This document shows, piece after piece, positions 1-5,851 of a stretch of DNA of 19,131 nt. The stretch spans positions 8,184-27,314 of the forward strand of contig PFAT01000050.1 in NCBI GenBank assembly GCA_002773575.1, written 5' to 3'. The notes under the pieces were generated by a model. It searched no databases. It was not told the origin of the DNA and saw only the letters and a program-made list of their open reading frames with translations. The DNA is from Candidatus Falkowbacteria bacterium CG10_big_fil_rev_8_21_14_0_10_44_15. GTDB lineage: Bacteria; Patescibacteriota; Patescibacteriia; Patescibacteriales; XYC2-FULL-47-12. Every line of letters begins with the position of its first letter. Position 1 is the first letter of the stretch. Position numbers and translations under genes: made by a program.

Positions 1-1500
1 GGCCTGATAAATAAGCACGCGGTTTTGGCGCGGGAAAAGAAAGCAAGCGAAATAATTTTCGCGTTTTTAGGCGACAGCGGCTATTTGAAATATTTAAGCG
101 CGCAAGCACCTCTGCCGGTCAAAGAAACAATGCGGGAGTTAAACGCATTTTTAAAACGCGTGCAAGAATTTGAAGCCGAAGACGCTATCGGTTCAGTAAA
201 AAATTTTTTGTCAGAACTCGGGCTGGAGTTGGAATCGGGCGCAGAGGGCAGTTTGGCGCAGGATCCGGAAGCCGGCCCGGAGATGATTAAAATTTTAACC
301 GTGCACGCGGCCAAGGGTTTGGAATTCAAATATGTTTTTATCGTTAATATGGTAGAGCTGCGTTTTCCCACTACGGAACGCTCGGATCCGATTGAGCTGC
401 CGGACGCGTTAGTAAAAGAAATTTTGCCGGAAGGCGACAGCCATTTGGAAGAGGAGCGGCGGCTGTTTTATGTGGCGATGACGCGCGCGAAACAAGGTTT
501 GTATTTTTCCTGGGCGCCGGATTACGGCGGCACGCGGAAGAAAAAGCCGTCGCGGTTTTTAGTAGAAGCAAAATTAGTTGAAAGTTCAAAAGTTAATAAA
601 GTTTATAAAGTTGAAAGTCAGGAAGCGAAGAGTTTAGTGGTAAAAAAAATCAATCCTGACATTACCAACGCCAGCGCGCCCAAATATGAATTGCCGCGGT
701 TTTATTCCTACACGCAGCTACAGTCCTATGACAAGTGTCCGCATCAGTATTTTATTGATCACGTGTTAAAAATTCCCAAACCGGGAAAGCATTTTTTCAG
801 CTTCGGCCAAGCCATGCATTTAACTTTGCAGAAATTTTTTGGCTTATTAATATCAAGCCAAAACGCCGTCCAGTCCGATTTGTTCGGCCGGACCAAGAGC
901 CAAGACCAGTTAAAAAATAATTTAACATTGGCGACATTATTGAAATTATACGAAGAGTCGTGGATTGACGACTGGTACGAAGATAAAAAGCATAAAGAAG
1001 AATACTATAAAAAAGGCAAAGAAATTTTAAAGGAATTTTTTGCCAAACATGAAGGCGGCTGGCCGAAAGTTATCGGGCTGGAGCAGGGCTTCAAGCTGCG
1101 AATCGGCGGCCAGTTATTGTACGGAAAAATTGACCGGGTTGATGAACTGCAAAACGGGATACAGATAGTTGATTATAAAACCGGCCAGGTAAAAGACGAG
1201 GACAAAATAACCAATGATCAAAAATACCAGTTGCTGCTGTATCAGCTGGCGGCGGAAGAAGTTTTAAGAAAAAAGCCGGCTAATTTGCAATTTTACTATT
1301 TAGAAAATAATAGCGAGCTTAATTTTTTGGGCAGCTCAAATGATATCACCAAAATGCAGGAGTGGGTGATGGCGACGATTAAAAAAATAGAGGAAAGTAT
1401 CAAGCATAATTATTTCCCGCACTCCTCCGACCCCTGCCGCTACTGCCGTAAGCAGGATGAAGTGGGAGAATTCTCTGACATCGCGGATTTTAGGTTTTAG
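1..1500 (+). CDS. UvrD/Rep-type DNA helicase with C-terminal PD-(D/E)XK nuclease, 5' partial
   Basis: The reading frame is open from base 1, so the N-terminal half (Walker A and motifs I-IV) lies outside the window; a TTG at 25 is not a credible start. Numbering codons from base 1, superfamily 1 motif V appears near codon 100 (TVHAAKGLEF) and motif VI near 153-165 (ERRLFYVAMTRAK). After a linker comes a RecB/AddB-type nuclease domain (about 237-495): His273 (QAMH), Asp378 (GKIDRVDE), Asp391 and Lys393 (VDYKTG), then a Q-x3-Y helix (QLLLYQLA). The catalytic set is therefore complete. Cys246 (DKCPHQYF) with Cys479 and Cys482 (PCRYC) recalls the iron-sulfur staple of AddB-like nucleases, but the expected last cysteine is Val488. 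The likely role is double-strand break end processing or repair unwinding in the cytoplasm. Family call is firm; the exact orthologue (UvrD-like, AdnB-like or AddA/B-like) cannot be settled without the N-terminus. Confidence 0.9.
   Translation, partial: GLINKHAVLAREKKASEIIFAFLGDSGYLKYLSAQAPLPVKETMRELNAFLKRVQEFEAEDAIGSVKNFLSELGLELESGAEGSLAQDPEAGPEMIKILTVHAAKGLEFKYVFIVNMVELRFPTTERSDPIELPDALVKEILPEGDSHLEEERRLFYVAMTRAKQGLYFSWAPDYGGTRKKKPSRFLVEAKLVESSKVNKVYKVESQEAKSLVVKKINPDITNASAPKYELPRFYSYTQLQSYDKCPHQYFIDHVLKIPKPGKHFFSFGQAMHLTLQKFFGLLISSQNAVQSDLFGRTKSQDQLKNNLTLATLLKLYEESWIDDWYEDKKHKEEYYKKGKEILKEFFAKHEGGWPKVIGLEQGFKLRIGGQLLYGKIDRVDELQNGIQIVDYKTGQVKDEDKITNDQKYQLLLYQLAAEEVLRKKPANLQFYYLENNSELNFLGSSNDITKMQEWVMATIKKIEESIKHNYFPHSSDPCRYCRKQDEVGEFSDIADFRF
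575..619 (+). repeat. AAAGTT-type degenerate tandem repeat inside helicase-nuclease linker
   Basis: Overlapping units of the form AAAGTT(N2-5) recur five times here, in the linker between helicase motif VI and the nuclease domain. They encode a Lys/Val/Ser-rich stretch (VESSKVNKVYKVES). Related A/G/T-rich words occur downstream of thrS and at 16075-16100, so this looks like a spacer-type repeat tolerated in frame. The alternative is simple low-complexity drift in a linker. Confidence 0.5.
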
Positions 1501-1538
1501 ATTCAGAATTCGTGGCATTCGCATAGCTGCAGGCAGAT

Positions 1539-1578
1539 TTAAGTCCGTACGCAGGATTCGTATTAAAGGTTCGCAAAC
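1539..1578 (+). repeat. 40-bp intergenic repeat, copy A
   Basis: This segment begins TTAAGTCCG, has 9 variable bases, and ends TTCGTATTAA-A-GGTTCGC-A-AAC. A second copy of the same length lies at 18688-18727 on the minus strand; the last 22 bases agree at 20 positions and the first 9 are identical. Both copies follow the 3' end of a gene and run in that gene's direction (helicase here, gatB there). A further AAAGTCCGTAAC follows at about 1583. No function is known to me. Confidence 0.7.
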
Positions 1579-1608
1579 AAATAAAGTCCGTAACTACTAT
1601 TTGAACTT

Positions 1609-1902
1609 ATGTTCCATGATTTAAAACATTTGATCGCCAATGCCGTGCAGCGCGCCGGCGTCAGCCGACAGGTGGAAGCGGCGAGCGTGGTTGAGTTATT
1701 TAATCGGCTGGCGCCGGAAATGTTGGGTAAGACAATCGCGCGCGAGGCTAAAGCGGTGTACGTGAGAAATAATATCTTAACGGTGGAATGCGGCTCCTCG
1801 CTCATTATGCAGGAACTGCGCTACCGCGAGCCGAAAATTATTCAGGCAATCAACCAACAGGCCGGCGGCCGGGCGGTGGAAAAAATAAGGTTTATAAGTT
1901 AG
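1609..1902 (+). CDS. DUF721/DciA-like protein
   Basis: This 97-residue protein has the DUF721 pattern: an N-terminal helix (about 1-20), an E/LFNRLAPEMLGKTIAREAKAVYV segment, a short beta stretch (NNILTVECGSS), then LIMQELRYREPKIIQAIN and a final VEKIRFIS strand. DUF721 includes DciA, which helps load the replicative helicase DnaB in bacteria lacking DnaC/DnaI. Patescibacteria commonly carry short single-domain versions like this one. The ATG at 1609 begins the conserved N-terminal helix; no good Shine-Dalgarno precedes it. It follows the helicase gene by 108 bases, with repeat copy A between. Family membership is fairly clear; a role as helicase loader here is inference from the family. Confidence 0.8.
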   Translation: MFHDLKHLIANAVQRAGVSRQVEAASVVELFNRLAPEMLGKTIAREAKAVYVRNNILTVECGSSLIMQELRYREPKIIQAINQQAGGRAVEKIRFIS

Positions 1903-2017
1903 ACAAAGACTTTTTATACTGTCATTCCCGCGAAAGCCATGCCTACCCTGCCTACCGGCAGGCAGGCAGGCGGCAGGCAGGCGGGAATCTAATGTTTATC
2001 CATACACCTTCCAGAAT

Positions 2018-2045
2018 ACCCCCACACCAAATTTTGGTGTGGGGG
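2018..2045. repeat. Perfect palindrome, CCCCCACACC class
   Basis: CCCCCACACCAAA (2019-2031) is followed by one base and then its exact reverse complement (2033-2045). A divergent sibling with one mismatch sits at 2080-2107. The same outer word forms the palindrome inside miaA at 17242-17269. Confidence 0.85.
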
Positions 2046-2068
2046 ATGAATGGAAAGTGTGGATCTTC

Positions 2069-2121
2069 CCGCCGGGTTTACCCCTACACCAAAATTGGTG
2101 TTGGGGTTTAATACCCGGCGG
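2069..2121. repeat. Nested hairpin, CCGCCGGGT arms
   Basis: CCGCCGGGT (2069-2077) pairs with ACCCGGCGG (2113-2121). Inside it, ACCCC-T-ACACCAA (2080-2092) pairs with TTGGTGT-T-GGGGT (2095-2107) with one mismatch. No T-run follows, so it is unlikely to be a simple terminator. Confidence 0.7.
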
Positions 2122-2155
2122 TGGAGGTGTTTGGATTTATTGAGTAAAGTTCGGG

Positions 2156-2175
2156 ATCCCCGCTTTCGCGGGGAT
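2156..2175. repeat. GCGGGGAT hairpin of the GTCATCCCCGCG repeat class
   Basis: ATCCCCGC (2156-2163) pairs with GCGGGGAT (2168-2175) across a TTTC loop and is followed by GACA. It forms the right end of the composite region. Confidence 0.75.
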
Positions 2176-2193
2176 GACACAACAGCGAGTCGC

Positions 2194-2222
2194 TTGTGGC
2201 AACTAATAATTTTTGTTAAAGT
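2194..2222 (+). promoter_or_regulatory. Candidate sigma70-type promoter for the 2246 gene
   Basis: TTGTGG (2194-2199) lies 17 bases before TAAAGT (2217-2222), and TG at 2214-2215 would make an extended -10. The match is moderate. It is supported mainly by its position just upstream of the 2246 start and after the repeat block. Confidence 0.4.
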
Positions 2223-2245
2223 ATAAGTAGCTAACTAATTAACAA

Positions 2246-2623
2246 ATGACCCTCAAAACATATTTAACCATCATGCTGTTAGCAACTGCCATTTGCTGGG
2301 CGGCTTGGGTAGTGGTGATAAACAGCATTGACCCGGAAACAACGAACCTCGTCGGTTTGCTGTTATTTTATGCCAGTTTATTTTTAGCCATCGTCGGCGC
2401 GAGCGCCATTTTAGGTTTTTTAGTGCGCTTTATTTTATTGCGCCAGGAGTTGGTTTTCCGCCAGGTAGTGAGAGCTTTCCGGCAATCTTTTTTGTTTGCC
2501 GCCGTTATTGTCGCTTCTTTAATTCTGCAATCATTCCAGCTTTTTACCTGGTATAACGCCCTGTTTTTAATTATCGGCTTAACCGTGCTGGAATTTTTTT
2601 TAATCAGTTATAAAAGAATTTAA
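2246..2623 (+). CDS. Conserved-type four-helix membrane protein, unknown function
   Basis: I do not recognise a named family. The 125-residue product has four hydrophobic segments (about 6-25, 35-60, 81-100, 103-121). The middle loop is short and basic (RFILLRQELVFRQVVRAFRQ), and there is a C-terminal KR, as expected for a small inner-membrane protein. Proteins of this size and shape are frequent in Patescibacteria. The start at 2246 is the first ATG after the candidate promoter; no clear Shine-Dalgarno is present. It is followed 40 bases later by the VirB2-like gene, possibly co-transcribed across the CCCTCACCCC repeat. Confidence 0.75.
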   Translation: MTLKTYLTIMLLATAICWAAWVVVINSIDPETTNLVGLLLFYASLFLAIVGASAILGFLVRFILLRQELVFRQVVRAFRQSFLFAAVIVASLILQSFQLFTWYNALFLIIGLTVLEFFLISYKRI

Positions 2624-2658
2624 CCCTCACCCCAACCCTCTCCCGGATGGCGAGGGTG
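2623..2658 (+). repeat. CCCTCACCCCAACCCTCTCCC-class repeat, intergenic copy
   Basis: The block begins at the stop of the upstream gene and reads CCCTCACCCCAACCCTCTCC; ACCCTC (2635-2640) pairs with GAGGGT (2652-2657). Two relatives lie inside pheT (6467-6524 and 7286-7336). GAGGGTG (2652-2658) sits 4 bases before the next start codon, so the repeat appears to provide that gene's ribosome binding site. Confidence 0.75.
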
Positions 2659-2662
2659 TATT

Positions 2663-3754
2663 ATGAGAAAAAAACTGCCGAAATTTTTAACCATTTTTTT
2701 TGCCGTTGTTTTTATCTTGCAAATAACAGCCCTATTATTTTTATTGATTAGTCCCGCCGCCGCCATTGAATTCACGCCGCAGGTCGGCATTGGCAATGAT
2801 TTTACCGCCGGACAGGCAGTTACGGTCAGCGGCGACACTGTTGCCAAATACATTAAAGCAATTTACCAATACGGCATTGGCGTAGTCGGAATTTTGTCGG
2901 CAGTAGTTTTGATGTTCGGCGGCCTGCTCTGGCTTACGGCCGGCGGCAACACCGGCCAGGTGACGGAAGCGAAAGAATGGATTAAAGCGGCTTTAACCGG
3001 CTTGATTATTGCCTTGTTTTCCTATATTATTCTATTAACCATTAATCCGGATTTAGTGCAGTTTAAGACGCTGAACATAACGCCGATTCAAAAGACATCG
3101 GAAGAAATTGCGTCAGCTTGCGGCGGTCTCGGACAAGCGTGGGGCTATTATACAGACGAAAGTGACTGCGCGGCGTGCGGCGGCGTGGATGCGTGCGAAA
3201 TACAAACGGCTAACGATGTGCAGTGTTATAAATGCAAATTCACTTCTTGCCCAGCCGGTTACCAGGATTTAGGGGAGGAAATGACACAGCAACAGGCTCA
3301 GTCCGCATGCGAAAACACTAGCGGCGGGGCGGCAACAGCATCATTATATAACATAGACGGCCATGGATGCATAAAATGTTTATGTCGAAGTACACAAGAT
3401 CCTAAACTTGCTTGTGGGCAAGAGGGTAGTTGTACGCCTTCCAGTGGAGCCGGGTCGCGGATAAGCACGATTGGTACTTTGTGCCCTGACCCAAACTACC
3501 CCTTATGTAATGTTGAAAGAAGGGCGTGTTATGCCCGTACTATTAATACTTGGCCCCCTGACCCAAATGTGGTAGGTATATATACCAATCAAGTTGAAAA
3601 CATAAACAGCCAGGAGGAATGCAATAATCAGTACAGCAGCATACTTGTTAATTTACAAAATTACAGCACCAGCAATCCCAATGCGAGATTGGACATTAAC
3701 ATATCATGGGATTCAAATACAAAAGTTTGTAGCGCCAGAATAGTGGTACAATAA
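2663..3754 (+). CDS. VirB2/TrbC-like (pilin-type) membrane protein with cysteine-rich C-terminal domain
   Basis: The 363-residue protein starts with a basic, strongly hydrophobic signal segment (about 9-34; possible cleavage after SPAAA). Two helices follow: 71-93 (GIGVVGILSAVVLMFGGLLW) and 106-127. The joining loop LTAGGNTGQVTEAKEWIKAALTGL is typical of the VirB2/TrbC-like proteins common in Patescibacteria. Residues 152-361 hold 18 cysteines, several in CxxC pairs (CAAC, CYKC, CIKCLC), suggesting a disulfide-bonded or metal-binding outer domain. The membrane part resembles type IV secretion pilins, but no other secretion gene is in the window. The start at 2663 follows a GAGGGTG Shine-Dalgarno-like site. 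Role in a surface fibre or secretion channel is inference. Confidence 0.7.
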   Translation: MRKKLPKFLTIFFAVVFILQITALLFLLISPAAAIEFTPQVGIGNDFTAGQAVTVSGDTVAKYIKAIYQYGIGVVGILSAVVLMFGGLLWLTAGGNTGQVTEAKEWIKAALTGLIIALFSYIILLTINPDLVQFKTLNITPIQKTSEEIASACGGLGQAWGYYTDESDCAACGGVDACEIQTANDVQCYKCKFTSCPAGYQDLGEEMTQQQAQSACENTSGGAATASLYNIDGHGCIKCLCRSTQDPKLACGQEGSCTPSSGAGSRISTIGTLCPDPNYPLCNVERRACYARTINTWPPDPNVVGIYTNQVENINSQEECNNQYSSILVNLQNYSTSNPNARLDINISWDSNTKVCSARIVVQ

Positions 3755-3764
3755 GTAAACTCCA

Positions 3765-3872
3765 ATGAAAAATAAACTCCAAAATTTAAAACAAGAAATT
3801 TTAACACAGTTAGAAAAAGTAGTCGATGTTTTGATGCTGCCAGAGTTAGAAAATAAATATTTGACATTGTAA
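3765..3872 (+). pseudogene. Truncated duplicate of the pheS 5' end
   Basis: An ATG at 3765 opens a 35-codon frame whose first 40 bases are identical to the start of pheS at 4402. The next 58 bases are about 69% identical, without gaps. Similarity stops at AAATATTT (3855-3862) and the frame ends in TAA at 3872. At protein level the first 13 residues are identical (MKNKLQNLKQEIL) and about 24 of 33 match overall. It lies just after the VirB2-like gene and before the toxin-antitoxin promoter. I read it as the stump of an older pheS start left behind by acquisition of the cassette. It cannot encode a synthetase; whether the short peptide is made is unknown. Confidence 0.88.
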
Positions 3873-3889
3873 TATATTTGTAATACAAT
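3861..3889 (+). promoter_or_regulatory. Strong sigma70-type promoter with embedded palindrome (TA operon)
   Basis: TTGACA (3861-3866), a 17-base spacer and TACAAT (3884-3889) give a near-consensus promoter. An imperfect palindrome, ATTGTA (3866-3871) with TACAAT (3884-3889), spans the spacer and -10. That is the expected place for an operator bound by an antitoxin or toxin-antitoxin complex. The first TT of the -35 belongs to the pheS remnant and GACA to the incoming DNA. A second TATAAT (3904-3909) lies so close to the antitoxin ATG (3919) that it could only make a leaderless mRNA. Confidence 0.75.
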
Positions 3890-3918
3890 ATGATTATTAT
3901 CTATATAATTTAAATAAT

Positions 3919-4146
3919 ATGCGCAGTGTTTTAAGTTTGTCGTTAGACAGCGCGACAATCCAAATGGTAAAGAAACAAAGCAAGCGCTATGGTTTTAACA
4001 GCGTGAGCCAGTATTTAAGAAGATTAATCACAGATAATGACGATTTAATTAATGCGGATGAAATATTAAAAGCGGGAAAGGAGGCAAAGAAAGAATACCG
4101 GGAAGGGAAAACTATTAAAGCTAATTCAATAGCCGATCTTTTATGA
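3919..4146 (+). CDS. Type II antitoxin, ribbon-helix-helix-like
   Basis: This 75-residue protein starts with a hydrophobic strand (VLSLSLD) followed by two predicted helices (SATIQMVKKQSKRYGF and SVSQYLRRLITD). That is the ribbon-helix-helix layout of RelB/ParD-type antitoxins. A charged, probably disordered tail follows (KEAKKEYREGKTIKANSIADLL), which in this class neutralises the toxin. Its stop overlaps the toxin start by ATGA at 4143-4146, the usual coupling in such pairs. It probably represses the promoter at 3861-3889. The start has no Shine-Dalgarno, but the next ATG would remove the DNA-binding strand. Assignment rests on fold pattern and gene pairing. Confidence 0.82.
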   Translation: MRSVLSLSLDSATIQMVKKQSKRYGFNSVSQYLRRLITDNDDLINADEILKAGKEAKKEYREGKTIKANSIADLL

Positions 4147-4412
4147 TTGTTAAAGATATAGAGTATAGTAAGAGCTTTTGCAAAGATTTAAAAAAATTAC
4201 CGATAGAAATAAAAGAGCGAGCTATAAAAATAGAGCGGATATTCAAAGCCAATCCCTTGCATCCAAGTTTGCGTTTGCATAAATTGCACGGAAAACTTAA
4301 GGATTTTTGGTATATTTCGGTGGCAATGGATTACCGGATAATTTTTGTAAGAACAGACAACGGCGTTATTATTTTTTTTTCGATAGGCAAGCATGACATT
4401 TATGAAAAATAA
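4143..4412 (+). CDS. Type II toxin, RelE/ParE superfamily (YafQ/RelE-StbE-like)
   Basis: The 89-residue product matches the RelE/ParE pattern: VKDIEYSKSFCKDLKKLP, then the LHPSLRLHKLHGKLKDFW core, SVAMDYRIIFV, and the terminal IGKHDIYEK. In RelE/YafQ-type members this fold cleaves mRNA at the ribosome; the LHKLHG...DYRIIF...HDIY signature favours the interferase branch over gyrase-poisoning ParE. The Arg of DYRII and the C-terminal His-Asp are in place, so it looks intact. It is coupled to the antitoxin by a 4-base overlap. Its last codons (Tyr-Glu-Lys-stop) overlap the pheS start at 4402 by 11 bases, in another frame. Substrate specificity cannot be read from sequence. Confidence 0.88.
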   Translation: MIVKDIEYSKSFCKDLKKLPIEIKERAIKIERIFKANPLHPSLRLHKLHGKLKDFWYISVAMDYRIIFVRTDNGVIIFFSIGKHDIYEK

Positions 4413-5427
4413 ACTCCAAAATTTAAAACAAGAAATTTTAAATCAGCTAGATAAAGCAGCTGATGGTTTGGCATTGCAGGCATTGGAAAAAAAATATTTA
4501 GGCCGCAAGGGCGAGCTGACTTTATTGTTGAAAGATATTGGTAATTTGCCGGCGGAAGAAAAAAAAGCCGTAGGGAAAGTAGCTAATGGAATCAGGGCAG
4601 AAATTCAAGCAAAATTAGCGGCCGTTAAACAGCGATTGGGAGTTAGTCAAGCTGATAAATTTTTTGACGCTACTTTGCCCGGCGTCAAAGTTGAAGTCGG
4701 GCATTTGCATCCTTTAACGCAAGTCCAGCGCGAACTGGAAAAAATTTTTACTTCAATGGGTTTTATGGTTTTGGACGGGCCGGAACTGGAAAGCGATTAT
4801 TATAATTTTGAGGCGCTGAACATCCCCGCCCATCATCCGGCGCGCGACTTGCAAGACACTTTTTATATTGACCATAAAAATCAACAAGGCGAATACGATC
4901 TGGTAATGCGCACCCACACCTCTTCGGTGCAGGTGCGGGCAATGGAAAAATACGGCGCGCCGCTGCGTTGCGCGGTGTTAGGCAAAATTTACCGCCAGGA
5001 AGCGACTGACCAGCGGCACGAACACACTTTTTACCAAATAGAAGGTTTAATGGTGGATAAAGACATTTCAGCGGCAAATTTAATGGCCGTACTGCAAACA
5101 ATGTTCGCACGGCTTTTTGGCCCGGGAGTAACCATCCGTTTACGGACCGGGTATTTCTCTTTTGTTGAGCCGGGCGTAGAAGTGGAGATGAGCTGCCTGC
5201 TTTGCCAAGGGAAAGGCTGCCCGGTATGCAAGCAAACCGGCTGGGTGGAAATGTTAGGCGCCGGTTTGGTGCATCCCAATGTTTTGCGTTTTGGCGGCAT
5301 TGACCCTAAAATTTACTCCGGCTTTGCCTTTGGCACCGGCATTGAGCGGCTGGCGATGATGAAGTACGGCATTGACGACATCCGGTTATTCCACTCCGGC
5401 GATTTACATTTTTTGCAACAATTTTAA
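4402..5427 (+). CDS. pheS: Phenylalanine-tRNA ligase alpha subunit
   Basis: PheS forms the catalytic part of the alpha2-beta2 enzyme that charges tRNA(Phe). From the start at 4402 (341 aa) it has an N-terminal coiled-coil arm (1-85). Class II motifs follow: motif 1 around HPLTQVQRELEKIF (103-116), motif 2 GKIYRQEATDQRHEHTFYQIEG (194-215) and motif 3 GFAFGTGIERLAMMKYG (307-323). A CxxC-x4-CxxC knuckle (Cys265, 268, 273, 276) precedes WVEMLGAGLVHPNVL; some bacterial PheS proteins carry it. An in-frame ATG at 4393 is possible, but 4402 matches the start of the duplicate at 3765 and the usual N-terminus. The start lies inside the toxin gene, so pheS is probably read from the toxin-antitoxin transcript. 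Confidence 0.97.
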   Translation: MKNKLQNLKQEILNQLDKAADGLALQALEKKYLGRKGELTLLLKDIGNLPAEEKKAVGKVANGIRAEIQAKLAAVKQRLGVSQADKFFDATLPGVKVEVGHLHPLTQVQRELEKIFTSMGFMVLDGPELESDYYNFEALNIPAHHPARDLQDTFYIDHKNQQGEYDLVMRTHTSSVQVRAMEKYGAPLRCAVLGKIYRQEATDQRHEHTFYQIEGLMVDKDISAANLMAVLQTMFARLFGPGVTIRLRTGYFSFVEPGVEVEMSCLLCQGKGCPVCKQTGWVEMLGAGLVHPNVLRFGGIDPKIYSGFAFGTGIERLAMMKYGIDDIRLFHSGDLHFLQQF

Positions 5428-5445
5428 TTTTTAATTTAACGCCGT

Positions 5446-5823
5446 ATGCCGGAATTAAATTTAGGCCCCAAAATAGAAAAAACTCCTCCCCGGACTGAAG
5501 GTAAATTAGTGGACCTTAAATTAACAGAGTTAGAAAAAACATACGAAGCCATTGATAGAGACGAAAGTAAGCAACGTAAAATAGCCGTAGCCGCCTTATT
5601 GCAAGCAGTCGCTGATTATCTTAAAAAAATTTACCCTAATGATTGGCAGTACGCAGCCGTTCAAAATTTTTACCAAACGGTTTGGCGAGAATATAAACAA
5701 ATTAGCCAAGACGAACAAAATGATTATCAGGAAGCTTTGGCAGACGCCGGCCAAGCCGTAAAAGAATCACGCTCCCTTCCCGCCGAAACAGAAGACGACT
5801 TTGAGCCTACGGAGAAAGTATAA
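5446..5823 (+). CDS. Unrecognised 125-residue soluble protein between pheS and pheT
   Basis: I do not recognise a family. The product is acidic and mostly helical by eye. It has a proline-containing N-terminus (1-20), a central segment with aromatic residues (KQRKIAVAALLQAVADYLKKIYPNDW, then QNFYQTVWREYKQIS) and an acidic tail (ETEDDFEPTEKV). There is no signal peptide or membrane segment. It starts 18 bases after pheS and ends 28 bases before pheT, so it sits inside the pheST operon and is likely co-expressed. Codon use resembles its neighbours, which argues for a real gene. No Shine-Dalgarno is visible. Function unknown. Confidence 0.7.
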   Translation: MPELNLGPKIEKTPPRTEGKLVDLKLTELEKTYEAIDRDESKQRKIAVAALLQAVADYLKKIYPNDWQYAAVQNFYQTVWREYKQISQDEQNDYQEALADAGQAVKESRSLPAETEDDFEPTEKV

Positions 5824-5836
5824 AATTAAAAAACAA

Positions 5837-5842
5837 AAGGAG
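5837..5842 (+). promoter_or_regulatory. Shine-Dalgarno that fixes the pheT start
   Basis: AAGGAG lies 9 bases before the ATG at 5852. It selects that start over an in-frame ATG at 5801, which would add 17 lysine-rich residues not found in PheT and overlap the upstream gene. Confidence 0.85.
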
Positions 5843-5851
5843 ATTGGAATT

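Larger units (their letters stand above)
1920..2179 (+). repeat. Composite palindromic region bounded by 18-bp inverted repeats
   Basis: The left boundary is TGTCATTCCCGCGAAAGC (1920-1937). The right boundary, read on the other strand, is the same word with one mismatch (2162-2179). Inside are a CCTGCC/GGCAGG-rich stretch (1941-1980), a perfect 13-bp palindrome (2019-2045), a larger hairpin (2069-2121) and a small one (2156-2175). ACACCTTCCA at 2004-2013 can pair imperfectly with TGGAGGTGT at 2122-2130, which would enclose the two inner hairpins in a three-way junction. There is no credible gene: reading frames that cross it merely translate the repeats. The end words belong to the widespread GTCATTCCCGCGAAAGCGGGAATC class of bacterial intergenic repeats. 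Confidence 0.8.

Noticed and set aside
1941..1990. Possible CRISPR-like array in the GGCAGGCAGGC stretch
   Set aside because: The units are short, overlapping and without unique spacers; it is a simple CCTGCC/GGCAGG palindromic repeat.
1788..2180. Open frames on both strands across the palindromic region
   Set aside because: They translate repeats, have no ribosome binding sites, and one merely overlaps the DciA-like gene in another frame.
4393..4401. ATG at 4393 as the pheS start
   Set aside because: The duplicate copy begins at the equivalent of 4402, and the three extra codons lie in toxin-derived sequence. It cannot be strictly excluded.
3765..4412. Insertion sequence or integrase-driven element
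   Set aside because: No transposase, integrase or terminal inverted repeats are present; the direct pheS duplication fits recombination better.
5801..5851. Upstream in-frame ATG start for pheT
   Set aside because: It would overlap the preceding gene and add a lysine-rich leader; the ATG at 5852 has AAGGAG and begins the canonical PheT N-terminus.
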